Assembly (NCBI GenBank): GCA_963763095.1
Contig: CAVXNR010000018.1
Coordinates: 124,001-188,000 of the forward strand
DNA: 64,000 nucleotides
Source: CAVUCH01 sp963763095
GTDB taxonomy: Bacteria; Acidobacteriota; Vicinamibacteria; Vicinamibacterales; JAENWD01
Direction of reading: 5' to 3'
Below the pieces are notes generated by a model that was not told where the DNA came from, did no database searches, and saw only the letters and a program-made list of their open reading frames with translations. Shown one piece after another: positions 28,043 to 37,730 of this stretch; position 1 is the stretch's first letter; each line of letters starts with the position of its first letter. A program made the translations under genes and the position numbers.

Positions 28043-31000
28043 ATGAATGAGCCCTTGTCGAACCAGGCGGACCCGCTGCACGACGCGCACATCCTGCACC
28101 GGCTGATGGTCTACGAGACTGCGTGCGCGCTTGCGGAGGCGGCATCGCTCGCCGACGCGGCGCCGCGCATGCTCCATGCCGTCTGCAGGTCCCTCGGCTG
28201 GGAGTACGGCGCCCTCTGGGTTGTGGACCGGGCCCGGACGACAGTGCGCTGGGTGAGCAGCTGGCAGGAACGCCCCGCGGACTTCGAGGAGTTCATTGCC
28301 GTCAGCCGCCAGATGCCCCTCGCCCGTGGGACGGGTCTGCCCGGCCGCGTCTGGGCGACCGGCGGGCCGGCGTGGATCCCCGACATCGCGCAGGACGACA
28401 ACTTCCCGCGGGCGTCCATCGCCGCGCGTGTGGGCCTGCGCAGCGCCTTTGCGATGCCCATGCGGCGTGGGAACGACGTGCTCGGCGTGATGGAGTTCTT
28501 CAGCCGCGAGATCCGGCAGCCCGACGAGGACCTGGTCCGGACCCTGGGAACAGTTGGCGCGCAGATCGGGGTGCACGTCGACAACAAGCGCTCGGCCGAG
28601 GAGCTGGATCGCTTCTTCACGGTGTCCCTCGACATTCTCGGCATCGCCAACTTCGACGGCTACTTCATCCGCGTGAATCCCGCCTGGGAGCGCGTGCTCG
28701 GGATCAACCCGCAGGAGATCATGGCGCATCCTTTCGTGGACTTCGTGCATCCTGACGATCGAGCGGCGACCCTGGCCGCGCTCTCGTCGCTCTCGCAAGG
28801 CGCGCCGGTCGTCAACTTCGAGAACCGCTATCGTGCCGGCGATGGGTCGTACAAATGGCTGGAATGGGCAGCGGCGCCCGTGCCCGAGCAGGGCATCGTG
28901 TACGCCGCCGGCCGCGACGTCACCGACCGCACCCTGGCGGAGCAGGCGCTGAAGGACTACGCCGCGCAGCTGGAACGGGCCCGCCATGAACAGGAGCAGA
29001 ACACCGAGCGGCTCGGGCAGCTCGTGAGGGAGCTCGAGACCGCGCGCCGGCGGGCCGAAGAGGCAACCCTCGCGAAGGGGGAGTTCCTGGCGAACATGAG
29101 CCATGAGATCCGGACGCCGATGAACGCGATCATCGGGATGACCGACCTCGCACTCCGCACGCGGCTGACGCCGCAGCAGCGGGATTACATCCGCACGGCG
29201 AATGATTCGGCGGAGGCGCTGCTGGCCATCATCAACGACATCCTGGACGTGTCCAAGATCGAAGCCCGCGGCCTCGCGCTCGATCGTGCGCCCTTCAATT
29301 TGCGCGACACGGTCGAAGACGCGGTGAAGCTGCTGGCGCCGCGCGCGCACGAGAAGCCGCTGGAGCTCGCGTGCCGAATCCTGCCGGAGGTGCCGGATGC
29401 GCTCGTGGGCGATCCCGGCCGGCTGCGCCAGATCGTCGTCAACCTCGTCGGAAACGCCATCAAGTTCACCGAACGTGGGGAGGTGATCGTCGAGGTCGCG
29501 CTCGAGCGTCTCGACGGCGAACAGGCCTTCCTGCACTTCCGCGTGTCCGACACCGGGATCGGCATCGAGCCCGACAAGCAGTGGCAGATTTTCGGGGCCT
29601 TCGTGCAGGCGGATGCGTCGACCACCCGGCGATTCGGCGGGACGGGTCTTGGCCTGACGATTTCTGCGCAGCTGGTGGAACTGATGGGCGGCAGGATCTG
29701 GATCGAGAGCGAGCCCGGCAAGGGCAGCCGTTTTCACTTCTCGGCACCGTTCGGCCTGCAGCAGGAGGGCAGCACGCCCGTCTCGCCCTCGGCCGAAAAT
29801 CTCCGCGACCTTCGTGTGCTCGTGGTCGATGACAACGCCACCAACCGCGTCATCCTCGACGAGATGCTCACCAGCTGGGAGATGCGGGCCTCGTCGGTCG
29901 ACAGCGCCGGCGCCGCGCTGGCCGAACTCTCGCGGGCGATGGACGCGGGCCGGCCATATCACCTGGTAATCACCGACGCGCTGATGCCGGATGTGGATGG
30001 CTTCACGCTCGCGCGGCAGATGGAGGCGGACACGCGCCTGGCGGGCGTGAAGGTGATCATGCTGACGTCCGCGGGCCTGCCACACGACCGAAGCCGCGCG
30101 GCGAACATCTCCGCACAGCTGCTCAAACCCGTCAAGCACTCGGACCTGCTCGATGCCATCCTGAACGCCTTCGTGCCCGGCGCCTCGCTCGATCGCTCGC
30201 GAGAACCCCGGCCGCGTCCGCACGCCAGTGCACCGCACCGGACCTTCCGCATCCTCGTAGCGGAGGACAACCCCACCAATCAGAAGCTTGTCATCCTGCT
30301 GCTCGAGGGGCGGGGCCACCGTGTCACCACGGTGAGCGACGGCCGGCAGGCAGTTGCGAAGGCGACCGGGAGCGCGTTCGACGTCATCCTCATGGATGTG
30401 CAAATGCCCGAGATGGGCGGCTTCGAGGCGACGGCCGCCATCAGGAGGCATGAGCGGGTGTCCGGCAGGCACACGCCGATCGTCGCGATGACGGCGCACG
30501 CCATGGCAGGAGATCGTGAACGGTGCCTGGCGGCTGGCATGGACGCGTACGTGTCGAAGCCGCTCCGGGCAGAGGAACTGCTCGGGACGATCGATCGGAT
30601 CGCCGGCCGCAACGGCGCCGATGAACCCGGAGAGGACGGCGCGCGAGGCGCCGGGGCGCGCGCGCCCGTCGCACCTCCGCGCACCGGCACGGCCGAAGCG
30701 GATGTGGTGAGCGCTTCCGCGTCGTTCATCGACCGCGACGCGCTCGTCGCCAGCGTCGGCGGCAACGAGACGCTGCTGCGGGAGGTGGTCAGCGTCTTCC
30801 TGACCGACACGCCGAAGCAGGTTGCGGCCCTCGACGTTGCGGTCCGCTCGCGTGATGCTGTGGCGATCGCCTCGTCAGCGCACGCGCTGAAGGGGTGTGC
30901 GGGCCTGTTTTCGAAGGCGGGAGCCTACGAGGCGGCGCGGGCGCTCGAGCAGGCCGCCCGCCAGGGGGATCTCACCGGGGTCGAGATCGCCTCTGAAGAC

Positions 31001-31057
31001 GTGAAGCGGGAGGTAACGCGACTCGAAGACGCGCTGCGAGCGCTGCTGGATCTGTGA
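28043..31057 (+). CDS. hybrid sensor histidine kinase (GAF-PAS-HisKA-HATPase-REC-REC-Hpt)
   Basis: 1,004 residues from the ATG at 28043, chosen because it follows an extended Shine-Dalgarno match (GGAGGTGATC). A GAF domain (about 15-170) and a PAS domain (about 190-300) lead to a coiled coil and HisKA with N-M-S-H-E-I-R-T-P-M-N (His near 354). The ATPase has N-L-V-G-N-A-I-K-F, S-D-T-G-I-G-I and G-T-G-L-G-L-T. Two receivers follow: about 589-709 with V-I-T-D-A-L-M-P-D, and about 732-849 with I-L-M-D-V-Q-M-P. A C-terminal Hpt domain has S-A-H-A-L-K-G. There are no membrane helices, so it senses cytoplasmic signals through a BarA-like phosphorelay. The divergent receiver/ATPase protein 228 bp away is a plausible target. 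Confidence 0.94.
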   Translation: MNEPLSNQADPLHDAHILHRLMVYETACALAEAASLADAAPRMLHAVCRSLGWEYGALWVVDRARTTVRWVSSWQERPADFEEFIAVSRQMPLARGTGLPGRVWATGGPAWIPDIAQDDNFPRASIAARVGLRSAFAMPMRRGNDVLGVMEFFSREIRQPDEDLVRTLGTVGAQIGVHVDNKRSAEELDRFFTVSLDILGIANFDGYFIRVNPAWERVLGINPQEIMAHPFVDFVHPDDRAATLAALSSLSQGAPVVNFENRYRAGDGSYKWLEWAAAPVPEQGIVYAAGRDVTDRTLAEQALKDYAAQLERARHEQEQNTERLGQLVRELETARRRAEEATLAKGEFLANMSHEIRTPMNAIIGMTDLALRTRLTPQQRDYIRTANDSAEALLAIINDILDVSKIEARGLALDRAPFNLRDTVEDAVKLLAPRAHEKPLELACRILPEVPDALVGDPGRLRQIVVNLVGNAIKFTERGEVIVEVALERLDGEQAFLHFRVSDTGIGIEPDKQWQIFGAFVQADASTTRRFGGTGLGLTISAQLVELMGGRIWIESEPGKGSRFHFSAPFGLQQEGSTPVSPSAENLRDLRVLVVDDNATNRVILDEMLTSWEMRASSVDSAGAALAELSRAMDAGRPYHLVITDALMPDVDGFTLARQMEADTRLAGVKVIMLTSAGLPHDRSRAANISAQLLKPVKHSDLLDAILNAFVPGASLDRSREPRPRPHASAPHRTFRILVAEDNPTNQKLVILLLEGRGHRVTTVSDGRQAVAKATGSAFDVILMDVQMPEMGGFEATAAIRRHERVSGRHTPIVAMTAHAMAGDRERCLAAGMDAYVSKPLRAEELLGTIDRIAGRNGADEPGEDGARGAGARAPVAPPRTGTAEADVVSASASFIDRDALVASVGGNETLLREVVSVFLTDTPKQVAALDVAVRSRDAVAIASSAHALKGCAGLFSKAGAYEAARALEQAARQGDLTGVEIASEDVKREVTRLEDALRALLDL

Positions 31058-31064
31058 GTGCCGC

Positions 31065-33506
31065 TCATTCCTGCCGCAGCGCCACAACGGGATCGACGCG
31101 CGTGGCACGTCTCGCCGGTATGTACCCCGCCACCGCGGCGATCGCTGACGAGCCGAGGGCCACGGCCGTGATGGTGACCGGATCGACCGCGCGCACGCCG
31201 AACAGCAGGCTGCTCAGGAGCCGGCCCGTCATGGCCGACGCGGCCAGGCCGCAGGCGAGACCAGCCGCGACTGGCACCAGGCATTGCCGCAGCATCAGCC
31301 AGCGCAGGCCCGCAGGCACGGCGCCAAGGGCCATGCGGATGCCGAGCTCACCCGTCCGTTGTGCCACCGAGTACGACACCACGCCGTAGATCCCGAGGCT
31401 CGCCAGCAGTGCGGCGACGAGGCCAAACAGCATCACGAGCTGCGTTTGGAACCGCCGCTCGGCCACGGACACGGACACTATGTCTTCCATGGTGCGGAAG
31501 GCCGGGATCGGCAGCTCCGAATCGATGCGGCGGAGCGCGAGGCGCAGGTCTGACGCGACGACGCCCGGGTCCAGCGGGGTGCGTACGGCGAGCAGGGCCT
31601 GCGATTGGAAGCGTTGCCAGTACGGCAGGTAGACGGTCATCGTCGGCGCCCTGTCGAGACTGATGCCGCGGACGTCCCCGACCACGCCGATCACCTGCAG
31701 CAACGGGGTGTCGTCCCCGCCCATCTGCATGCGCTTGCCAACCGGGTCCTGTCCCGGCCACAGGCGCTCCGCCGCAAGCGCCGAGACGAGAGCGACAGGG
31801 TACGCGCGATCCGCCTCTGCGAAGACCCGCCCGCTGCGAAGCGGCACGCCCAGGGTGCGGAAGTACTCCGGGTTCACCTGGCGGATATCGGCCAGCGGCC
31901 GGTCCGTGAAGGATCCGGTGAAACCCTCCGGCGCCACGAGGTTGTTGCCGCCTTCGCCGCCGAGCGGCAGCTGGTTGGAGACGCCGACCGATGTCACGCC
32001 CGGCACCATCCGGACAGCGTCGAGCGCCGAGCGAAGCAGGGCGCTACGCTGCGGCAGGTCCGGGTAGCGCGACGGCGGCAGGTTGATTTCGACGGTGACG
32101 ACCTGCTGTGCGTCGAACCCGGCGTCCACCGCCAGAAGCTTGACGTAGCTGTGGAGCAGCAGCCCGGCGGCCGACAGGCAGACGGTGCTCAACGCGATTT
32201 CGCCCGCGACGAGCAGCGTTCGCACGCGCGCATGACGCGGGCTCGCTGTGGTGCCGCGCGCGCCCGCCTTCATCGCGTCCTGCGGATCCGCGCGCGCGAA
32301 GCGCAGTGCCGGCAGCAGGCCGCAGAGGAGTCCGGCGGCAACCGAGAGCGCGATCCCGAACAGCAGCACGCGGGCATCCACGGCCACTTCGTCGAGCCGC
32401 GGCAGATCAAGCGGTGCCCACAGTCGAATGGCTTCGACCGCGGTGTAGCTCACGAACACCCCGCCGGCCCCGCCGATGGCCGACAGCACCAGGCTCTCCA
32501 CGAGCATCTGCCGGACGAGCCGCGCCCCGCTCGCGCCAATCGCACTCCGGATCGCAATTTCGCGCCGGCGCCCCGCCGTCTGCGCGAGCAGCAGGTTGGC
32601 GATGTTCACGCATCCGATGAGGAGCACGACGCCGACCGCCCCGAGCAACAGGTGCAGACCGGTCCGCGATCGGCCCGTGATCTGGTCCTGCAGCGGTACG
32701 AGCGATGCGAGCAGCTCGATGTGCTCCCCCACAGTGTCGGAAATGGTCTTCTGCGCGGCCCCGAGCTCCGCAGCCGCCTGCGCGAGTGACACCCCTGGCT
32801 TCAGCGACACGATGCAGGCGTAGTTGAAATCGCCCATGGCCTCCAGCTCGTCGTCCTTGAGGGCGAACGGCTTCCAGATCTGGGGGCGCGCTTCCGCGAT
32901 GCTCATGGCATAGAGGTTCGCCAGCTTCGGGAACCGGAAGTCTGGCGGCAGCACGCCGATCACCTCGTAGGGGCGGCCATCGAGCACCACCTTACGCCCG
33001 AGGACTCGAGGGTCGGCGCCGAACCGCAGTTTCCACAGCTCGTGGTCGATGACGACCACGGCATCGCGGCCGGGACGATCCTCCGCCTCCACGAACAGAC
33101 GCCCGAGCTGCGGCCGTACGCCGAGCATCGCGAAGAGCGCGGGCGACACCCTGGCGCCCGCCAGACGCTCCGGGTCGCCGGTGCCCGTCAGGTTCAGCGC
33201 CACCCCTCCGATCAGCGCCATCCGATCGAAGGAGCGCACGTTCCGGCGCCACTCGCGGAAATGCATGGCATTCACCGGCACCAGCGGCGCCACATGCGCG
33301 AACTTCGGCACGACCTCGTGAACGGCGTACAGCCGGTCCGAGTCGCGGTAGGGAAGTGGACGCAGCAGCACATGATCGACGACGCTGAAAATTGCTGTGT
33401 TGGCGCCGATGCCGAGCGCGAGGGTGGCGATGGCGACGACGCTGAAGCCCGGATTCCGCGTGAGGAGTCGCAGCGCGAAGCGGAGATCACCGATCAGGGT
33501 GGACAT
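31065..33506 (-). CDS. ADOP-family MacB/FtsX-type permease
   Basis: 813 residues. The start D-L-R-F-A-L-R-L-L-T-R-N-P-G-F and G-I-G-A-N-T-A-I-F-S-V-V-D identify the acidobacterial duplicated orphan permease family. There are two MacB periplasmic domain/FtsX modules in tandem with eight predicted helices (N-terminal helix about 20-42; cluster of three near 280-415; a second set in the last 430 residues, ending R-R-A-T-R-V-D-P-V-V-A-L-R-Q-E). No ATPase gene is adjacent, as is usual for this family. The substrate is unknown. It converges on the hybrid kinase with 7 bp between stops. Confidence 0.93.
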   Translation of the reverse strand: MSTLIGDLRFALRLLTRNPGFSVVAIATLALGIGANTAIFSVVDHVLLRPLPYRDSDRLYAVHEVVPKFAHVAPLVPVNAMHFREWRRNVRSFDRMALIGGVALNLTGTGDPERLAGARVSPALFAMLGVRPQLGRLFVEAEDRPGRDAVVVIDHELWKLRFGADPRVLGRKVVLDGRPYEVIGVLPPDFRFPKLANLYAMSIAEARPQIWKPFALKDDELEAMGDFNYACIVSLKPGVSLAQAAAELGAAQKTISDTVGEHIELLASLVPLQDQITGRSRTGLHLLLGAVGVVLLIGCVNIANLLLAQTAGRRREIAIRSAIGASGARLVRQMLVESLVLSAIGGAGGVFVSYTAVEAIRLWAPLDLPRLDEVAVDARVLLFGIALSVAAGLLCGLLPALRFARADPQDAMKAGARGTTASPRHARVRTLLVAGEIALSTVCLSAAGLLLHSYVKLLAVDAGFDAQQVVTVEINLPPSRYPDLPQRSALLRSALDAVRMVPGVTSVGVSNQLPLGGEGGNNLVAPEGFTGSFTDRPLADIRQVNPEYFRTLGVPLRSGRVFAEADRAYPVALVSALAAERLWPGQDPVGKRMQMGGDDTPLLQVIGVVGDVRGISLDRAPTMTVYLPYWQRFQSQALLAVRTPLDPGVVASDLRLALRRIDSELPIPAFRTMEDIVSVSVAERRFQTQLVMLFGLVAALLASLGIYGVVSYSVAQRTGELGIRMALGAVPAGLRWLMLRQCLVPVAAGLACGLAASAMTGRLLSSLLFGVRAVDPVTITAVALGSSAIAAVAGYIPARRATRVDPVVALRQE

Positions 33507-33799
33507 GGGACGGGCCTCACACGCGAGATGGCTTATGTCGATGCGCGACGTGCAAACGTCGGGACTGTTCTACTCCGCCCCTTGTGCCCTATACGGCCTC
33601 TGACAGCGGGTGTTCCGGGACGAACGATGTTCGTCACCACCGGTTTTGGGGCCGGAGCCGGACTGAAATCGCGCCTTCACTGAACCTGTCGCCGTTCTTT
33701 ACCATTCGCGGAGGGTTACGCTTCCGCTCGGCCGTCCATCGCACGGCCCCGCGTCTGGTCTCGACCGCGGCCAGAGAACTTCGGCTATGCTGGGCCGCC

Positions 33800-35242
33800 G
33801 TGACCACAACCGTCACTCCCTCGGGCGACACGCTGATCCGGGGACTCGGTCCGTTCGCTGCCACATGCATCGTCGTCGGGGTGGTCATAGGAACCGGCGT
33901 GTTCCTGAAGGTCCGGGTCATGACGTGCAACGTGGGCACGCCCGGGCTGGTGATCACCGTGTGGGTGGTGGCCGGGGCGCTGTCGCTCGCCGGCGCGCTG
34001 ACGTACGGGGAGCTCTGCGCGCTGATGCCGCGCGCCGGCGGAGAGTACGTGTTCATACGCGAGGCATACGGGCGGCTGTGGGGCTTTCTCTTCGGGTGGA
34101 TGCGGTTCTTCATCGGGAGCACGGGAGGCTGTGCCGCATTGGCCACGGGGTTCGCCATCTTCGTCAACGTGCTGGCCGCTGGCGCGCTCGAGGCACACGG
34201 CATCACGCTCGACACCGGCGGCAGCGTGTCCTGGCGTTTTACGGGCGTGCACGCGGTTGCCGTCGGTGCCGTTGTCGCCGTCACAGTGATCAACTGCGCC
34301 GCCGTATCGCTCGGCGGCCGAATCGTGTCGGTGCTCACTTCCTTGAAGGTTGTGCTGATCGTCGGTGTCGGCCTGTCCGCATTGCTATGGGGACACGGCG
34401 ACTGGGGACACTTTGCCCAGTCAGGTGCACTGGGGAGCTGCGAGGGCGTCTCTCCCGCCGCGCGTGGGGGGCTGGCCGGGTTTGGTGCCGCCATGATGGC
34501 GGCGCTATGGGCGTACAACGGCTGGAACGAGATGACATATGTCGCGGGTGAGGTGAAGGATCCGCGCCGCAATCTCCCGCGCGCGCTGATCGGCGGGCTC
34601 GCGGCCGTCGGCTTCCTGTACGTCTTCATCAACACGTCGTACTTGTACGTGTTGAGCCCCGTGCAGATAGCGAGTGTGGGCCTTTCCTCGTCGGTGGCCA
34701 CAGAGGTGATGGCTCGCGTGGTCGGCCCGGCTGCTCTCACGGTGATGGCCGCTGCGCTGGCGGGATCGATCTTCAGCGCGCTCCTGAGCGCGTCGCTCGT
34801 ATCCGCACGAATACCGTACGCGATGGCGAACGACCGCCTCTTCTTTCGGGCGCTCGCCCCGCTCTCCCGCCGCACCTCGGTGCCTGTACGGGCGCTGTTC
34901 GCACAAGCCGCATGGACGATGGTGCTCGTGCTGTCTGGCTCCTTCGACACGCTGACCGACTACGCGATCTTTGCCATTCTGCTGTTCTGGGGAATGGCCA
35001 CCGGCTCGGTGTTCATCGTCCGTCGCCGGACGGCACACGTTCCGGGCCAATACCGCACGGTCGGATATCCCGTCGTTCCGGTCCTGTTCCTGCTCGTGAC
35101 CGCCTGGCTTCTCGTGAACACCGTGATCACGGCGCCGCGCCAGTCGCTAGCCGGGCTGGGCCTGATCGCGCTCGGGCTGCCGTTCTATTGGTACTGGTCG
35201 CGGCAATCAGTGCAGGCGCCGGGCAGTCATACGGCGACCTGA
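33800..35242 (+). CDS. APC-superfamily amino-acid permease
   Basis: About 480 residues with 12 predicted helices. The start R-G-L-G-P-F-A-A-T-C-I-V-V-G-V-V-I-G-T-G-V-F-L carries the unwound helix 1 motif (G-x-G-I/V-F) of LAT/APC transporters; F-G-A-A-M-M-A-A-L-W-A-Y-N-G-W-N-E-M is the helix 6 signature. The GTG at 33800 is preferred, because the in-frame extension to 33584 is not membrane-like. It likely exchanges or imports neutral amino acids. In 33507-33799 I see no gene, only a GACGAAC-GAT-GTTCGTC inverted repeat at 33619-33635 that could be an operator. Confidence 0.9.
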   Translation: MTTTVTPSGDTLIRGLGPFAATCIVVGVVIGTGVFLKVRVMTCNVGTPGLVITVWVVAGALSLAGALTYGELCALMPRAGGEYVFIREAYGRLWGFLFGWMRFFIGSTGGCAALATGFAIFVNVLAAGALEAHGITLDTGGSVSWRFTGVHAVAVGAVVAVTVINCAAVSLGGRIVSVLTSLKVVLIVGVGLSALLWGHGDWGHFAQSGALGSCEGVSPAARGGLAGFGAAMMAALWAYNGWNEMTYVAGEVKDPRRNLPRALIGGLAAVGFLYVFINTSYLYVLSPVQIASVGLSSSVATEVMARVVGPAALTVMAAALAGSIFSALLSASLVSARIPYAMANDRLFFRALAPLSRRTSVPVRALFAQAAWTMVLVLSGSFDTLTDYAIFAILLFWGMATGSVFIVRRRTAHVPGQYRTVGYPVVPVLFLLVTAWLLVNTVITAPRQSLAGLGLIALGLPFYWYWSRQSVQAPGSHTAT

Positions 35243-35392
35243 GCACATGCGCCGGTGGCCGTCCCGCCGGCCACACGTCCGCTGTGCGCCCGCGGGTGTT
35301 CGAGCGGCGAAGTCGCCGCGCGCAAGGACATCGCGAATGGCCCTCGGAACGAGGAACCGCTTCGTCGCCCGCCGCCCGCCTACGCCCGAGAA

Positions 35393-36472
35393 TCAGTCCT
35401 TGACCCGCCTCCGCCCGCGGATGAACTCCAGTGCGCCGGCGATGATGCCGCCGAGCACCATCTCGCCGGGGCGGGCGGGCGCTAGGTTGGGAGGCGGCGC
35501 AACCGGACGGGGCGGCTCGGGTGGCGGACCGACCGGTTTGCCCTTCTTCTTGCGCTCACGCCAGTGGCGCCACGCCGCCAACCCGAGCTTCTTCTTCTCG
35601 CCGGGAACCTTCTCGCCAGGATCCTTCCCGTATGGAGAGGCGTGCTCGATTTCGGCGTTCATCTCGGCGCCGATCAGGATGGCGAGACCGCTCGTATAGA
35701 ACCACAGGAGCAGCACGATGACGCCGCCGATGGCGCCGTAGGTCTCGTTGTAATCCGAGAAGTTGGCAATGTAGATCTTGAACCCGAGCGAGAACACGAT
35801 CCACAGGACCGTGGCCAGCACCGATCCCGGCGTCAGCCACACGAAGTCCTGCTCGGCGTCCGGGGCGAAGTAATACACGAGCCCCATCGCTGTGGCGACC
35901 AGCGCGAACACGACCGGCCACTGCAGTATCCACCACGCCCACACGAAGACCTGGCCGAGGTGGAACCATTGCGCCACCTTCTCGGCGAGCGTCGGGCCAA
36001 GCACGACAAGCACGAACGACAGCAAGATGAACAGCGCCAGGCCGATCGTCAGACCGATGGCGGTGAGCCGCACCTTCCACCACGGCCGGCTCTCTTCGAT
36101 GTCATACGCCTTGTTCAGTGTGTTGATGATCGCCACCACGCCGGCCGATGTGCTCCAGAGCGTCAGCAGCATGCCCGTGGTCAACAGCCCGCCGTTGCCG
36201 CTGTTGGCAATCTTCGCGATCTGCTCGCGGAAGATGTTCAACACGTCCGGAGGGGCGAAACGGCTCAGCGAGCCGATCACCTGATCCATCATGTTGTCGA
36301 GAGGAAAGAAGCTCGCAAGCGCTACCAGGAACAGCAACGCCGGAAAGAGCGCGAGGAAAAAGTAGTACGCAAGCTCGGCAGCGAGGCTGAGGCAGTCGTC
36401 CTTCAGCGTCTCCTGGAACGTCCGTTTCAGGATTTCCCTCCAGCCGACAGGTACTCTCAAGTAGGCCAGCAT
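35393..36472 (-). CDS. YihY/BrkB-family inner-membrane protein
   Basis: 359 residues from the ATG at 36472; longer in-frame starts run into the next gene. Six predicted helices and the family motif L-A-A-E-L-A-Y-Y-F-F-L-A-L-F-P-A-L-L-F-L, S-T-S-A-G-V-V-A-I-I-N-T-L-N-K-A-Y, then G-A-I-G-G-V-I-V-L-L-L-W-F-Y and A-E-M-N-A-E-I-E-H. The C-terminal 80 residues form a Lys/Pro-rich cytoplasmic tail. The molecular function of the family is unsettled. It follows a small membrane-protein gene (10 bp gap), probably as one transcript. Confidence 0.9.
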   Translation of the reverse strand: MLAYLRVPVGWREILKRTFQETLKDDCLSLAAELAYYFFLALFPALLFLVALASFFPLDNMMDQVIGSLSRFAPPDVLNIFREQIAKIANSGNGGLLTTGMLLTLWSTSAGVVAIINTLNKAYDIEESRPWWKVRLTAIGLTIGLALFILLSFVLVVLGPTLAEKVAQWFHLGQVFVWAWWILQWPVVFALVATAMGLVYYFAPDAEQDFVWLTPGSVLATVLWIVFSLGFKIYIANFSDYNETYGAIGGVIVLLLWFYTSGLAILIGAEMNAEIEHASPYGKDPGEKVPGEKKKLGLAAWRHWRERKKKGKPVGPPPEPPRPVAPPPNLAPARPGEMVLGGIIAGALEFIRGRRRVKD

Positions 36473-36482
36473 GCGTCCGTCG

Positions 36483-36869
36483 TTACCCGTGCTCTCGAGC
36501 GTCACCCCGGGGGAGGCCGCTGCCTGTCGTCGGCGTCCATGATGGCGAGTCGCTGGCCGGGAATGACAGGTCCGATGCGTAATCGACCTCGTCGCTCCAT
36601 TGCTGCCGCACACGCCGGTGCTCGATCCGGGCGCGCACACGACGGAGCGCGTCCTTTGAAGCGGCGAGCGCCAGCAAGCCTGCGCCAATCGCCACGAGCG
36701 GTGCGGTGGACCGCGACCGCCGCTGCACACCTATCGCAATCACCGCGGTACCCGCCGCGCCCACCAGCCATCGCTCGGTCACCGTTCGGTTGCTGCGTCC
36801 ATCCCACTGCGGCTGCGCCCATACGCTGGGTCCCCGCATCGGGCTCAAATTCGGATTGTCATGTCCCAT
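36483..36869 (-). CDS. small membrane protein of unknown function
   Basis: 128 residues from the ATG at 36869, which follows GGGAG closely; an upstream in-frame start gives a non-conserved tail. R-W-L-V-G-A-A-G-T-A-V-I-A-I-G-V and A-P-L-V-A-I-G-A-G-L-L-A-L-A form two adjacent hydrophobic segments of a short hairpin, followed by a basic helix (R-R-V-R-A-R-I-E-H-R-R-V). It resembles the DUF2892-type small membrane proteins. It precedes the YihY gene. Confidence 0.65.
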   Translation of the reverse strand: MGHDNPNLSPMRGPSVWAQPQWDGRSNRTVTERWLVGAAGTAVIAIGVQRRSRSTAPLVAIGAGLLALAASKDALRRVRARIEHRRVRQQWSDEVDYASDLSFPASDSPSWTPTTGSGLPRGDAREHG

Positions 36870-36983
36870 CCAGTGCTCCCGGGCGAACGCAATGCAAGCC
36901 TCGGTGCACGTTTTGCGCCTGGCCCGGCCGTTCCCGAAATCCTTGGACGGAATCCATACAACCACGACCACGGGGACATACAG

Positions 36984-37172
36984 TTATTTCACGGGCTTGC
37001 TGACCTTCGAGTGGCAGCGTCTGCAACGCGCCTGATCGAAACTCACGTGGTTTCGCAGTGAACGCAGCCAGAAGGCTTGCCAGCCGGGCTCGGCATAGCC
37101 ATTGCTCAAGTGCACGCCGTCGTCGCGTTTACAGGTTTCACCACAGTCGCCTCCGGAGTCGCACCATGACAC
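36984..37172 (-). CDS. possible small Cys-rich (zinc-ribbon-like) protein
   Basis: A 62-codon frame from a GTG at 37172 with two cysteine clusters, D-C-G-E-T-C-K and A-R-C-R-R-C-H-S-K, separated by W-Q-A-F-W-L-R-S-L. The spacing suggests a zinc ribbon; C-R-R-C-H also fits a haem motif but no signal peptide exists. Its start overlaps the divergent small gene at 37166, which weakens the call. Confidence 0.3.
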   Translation of the reverse strand: MSWCDSGGDCGETCKRDDGVHLSNGYAEPGWQAFWLRSLRNHVSFDQARCRRCHSKVSKPVK

Positions 37173-37393
37173 TGGCGTACCAGGATGTAGCCATCAGCGA
37201 TGCTCTCCGGAGGGTCAAGGGGGAGTACCTCGAGATGCCCGGACTGCGGTTGACACCAGCACAGGCGCAGCGCCTGTGGGGGCTCGACCGCGAATCGTGT
37301 GAGGCGCTCCTGGGAGCGCTCGTCGACGCCAGGTTTCTATGCAAAACGCGAGATGGAGCGTTCGGCCTGAACTGCCCTGATTCGCTCCGGTGA
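37166..37393 (+). CDS. small helix-turn-helix-like protein
   Basis: 75 residues from the ATG at 37166, 7 nt after GGAG. It contains V-K-G-E-Y-L-E-M-P-G-L-R-L-T-P-A-Q-A-Q-R-L-W-G-L, then C-E-A-L-L-G-A-L-V-D-A-R-F-L-C-K-T-R-D-G, the pattern of a widespread small family with a winged-helix-like fold in which an L-T-x-x-Q-A-x-R-L-W helix-turn-helix is followed by a wing. It probably binds DNA. No partner gene is evident. Confidence 0.75.
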   Translation: MTLAYQDVAISDALRRVKGEYLEMPGLRLTPAQAQRLWGLDRESCEALLGALVDARFLCKTRDGAFGLNCPDSLR

Positions 37394-37528
37394 CCCCCGC
37401 CCTGCTGACTGGCCTCCGTCCCTCCTTTGAGCCAAATTTGCCAGGCAGCGAAACGCCCTGCCGACGCCATCCCGGGCGGTGACCTTCGGGTCCCGCCCGC
37501 GGCCAATTCCTCATCCCGGTTCCCCGTC

Positions 37529-37730
37529 GACTCCAGGCTCCGGGCTCCAGACTCCGGGGCTTTGCACACCCTAAGCTCGTGCGCCGGACGAGCGAGAGCA
37601 CCGTTCACGACTCGACGGAGCGACGAACGGACGGGATCCGGCAGAGCCACAACATCGAACCTAAGCCCGGCGTCAGGCGCATTGCGTCCGTCACCCGGCC
37701 GGGAGCCCGGAGCCCGCAGCCCGGAGCCGA
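37529..37730. repeat. inverted heptad-repeat pair, locus B
   Basis: Left arm 37529-37560 (GACTCCA, GGCTCCG, GGCTCCA, GACTCCG) and right arm 37697-37730 (GGGAGCC, CGGAGCC, CGCAGCC units) are inverted copies with a spacer of about 137 bp. The right arm also encodes the last residues of RdgB. 37394-37690 otherwise holds no gene. Confidence 0.8.

Noticed and set aside
27812..30499. 895-codon minus-strand open frame
   Set aside because: It is antisense to the clearly homologous hybrid histidine kinase; its translation is His/Arg/Pro-rich without domains, as expected of GC-rich shadows.
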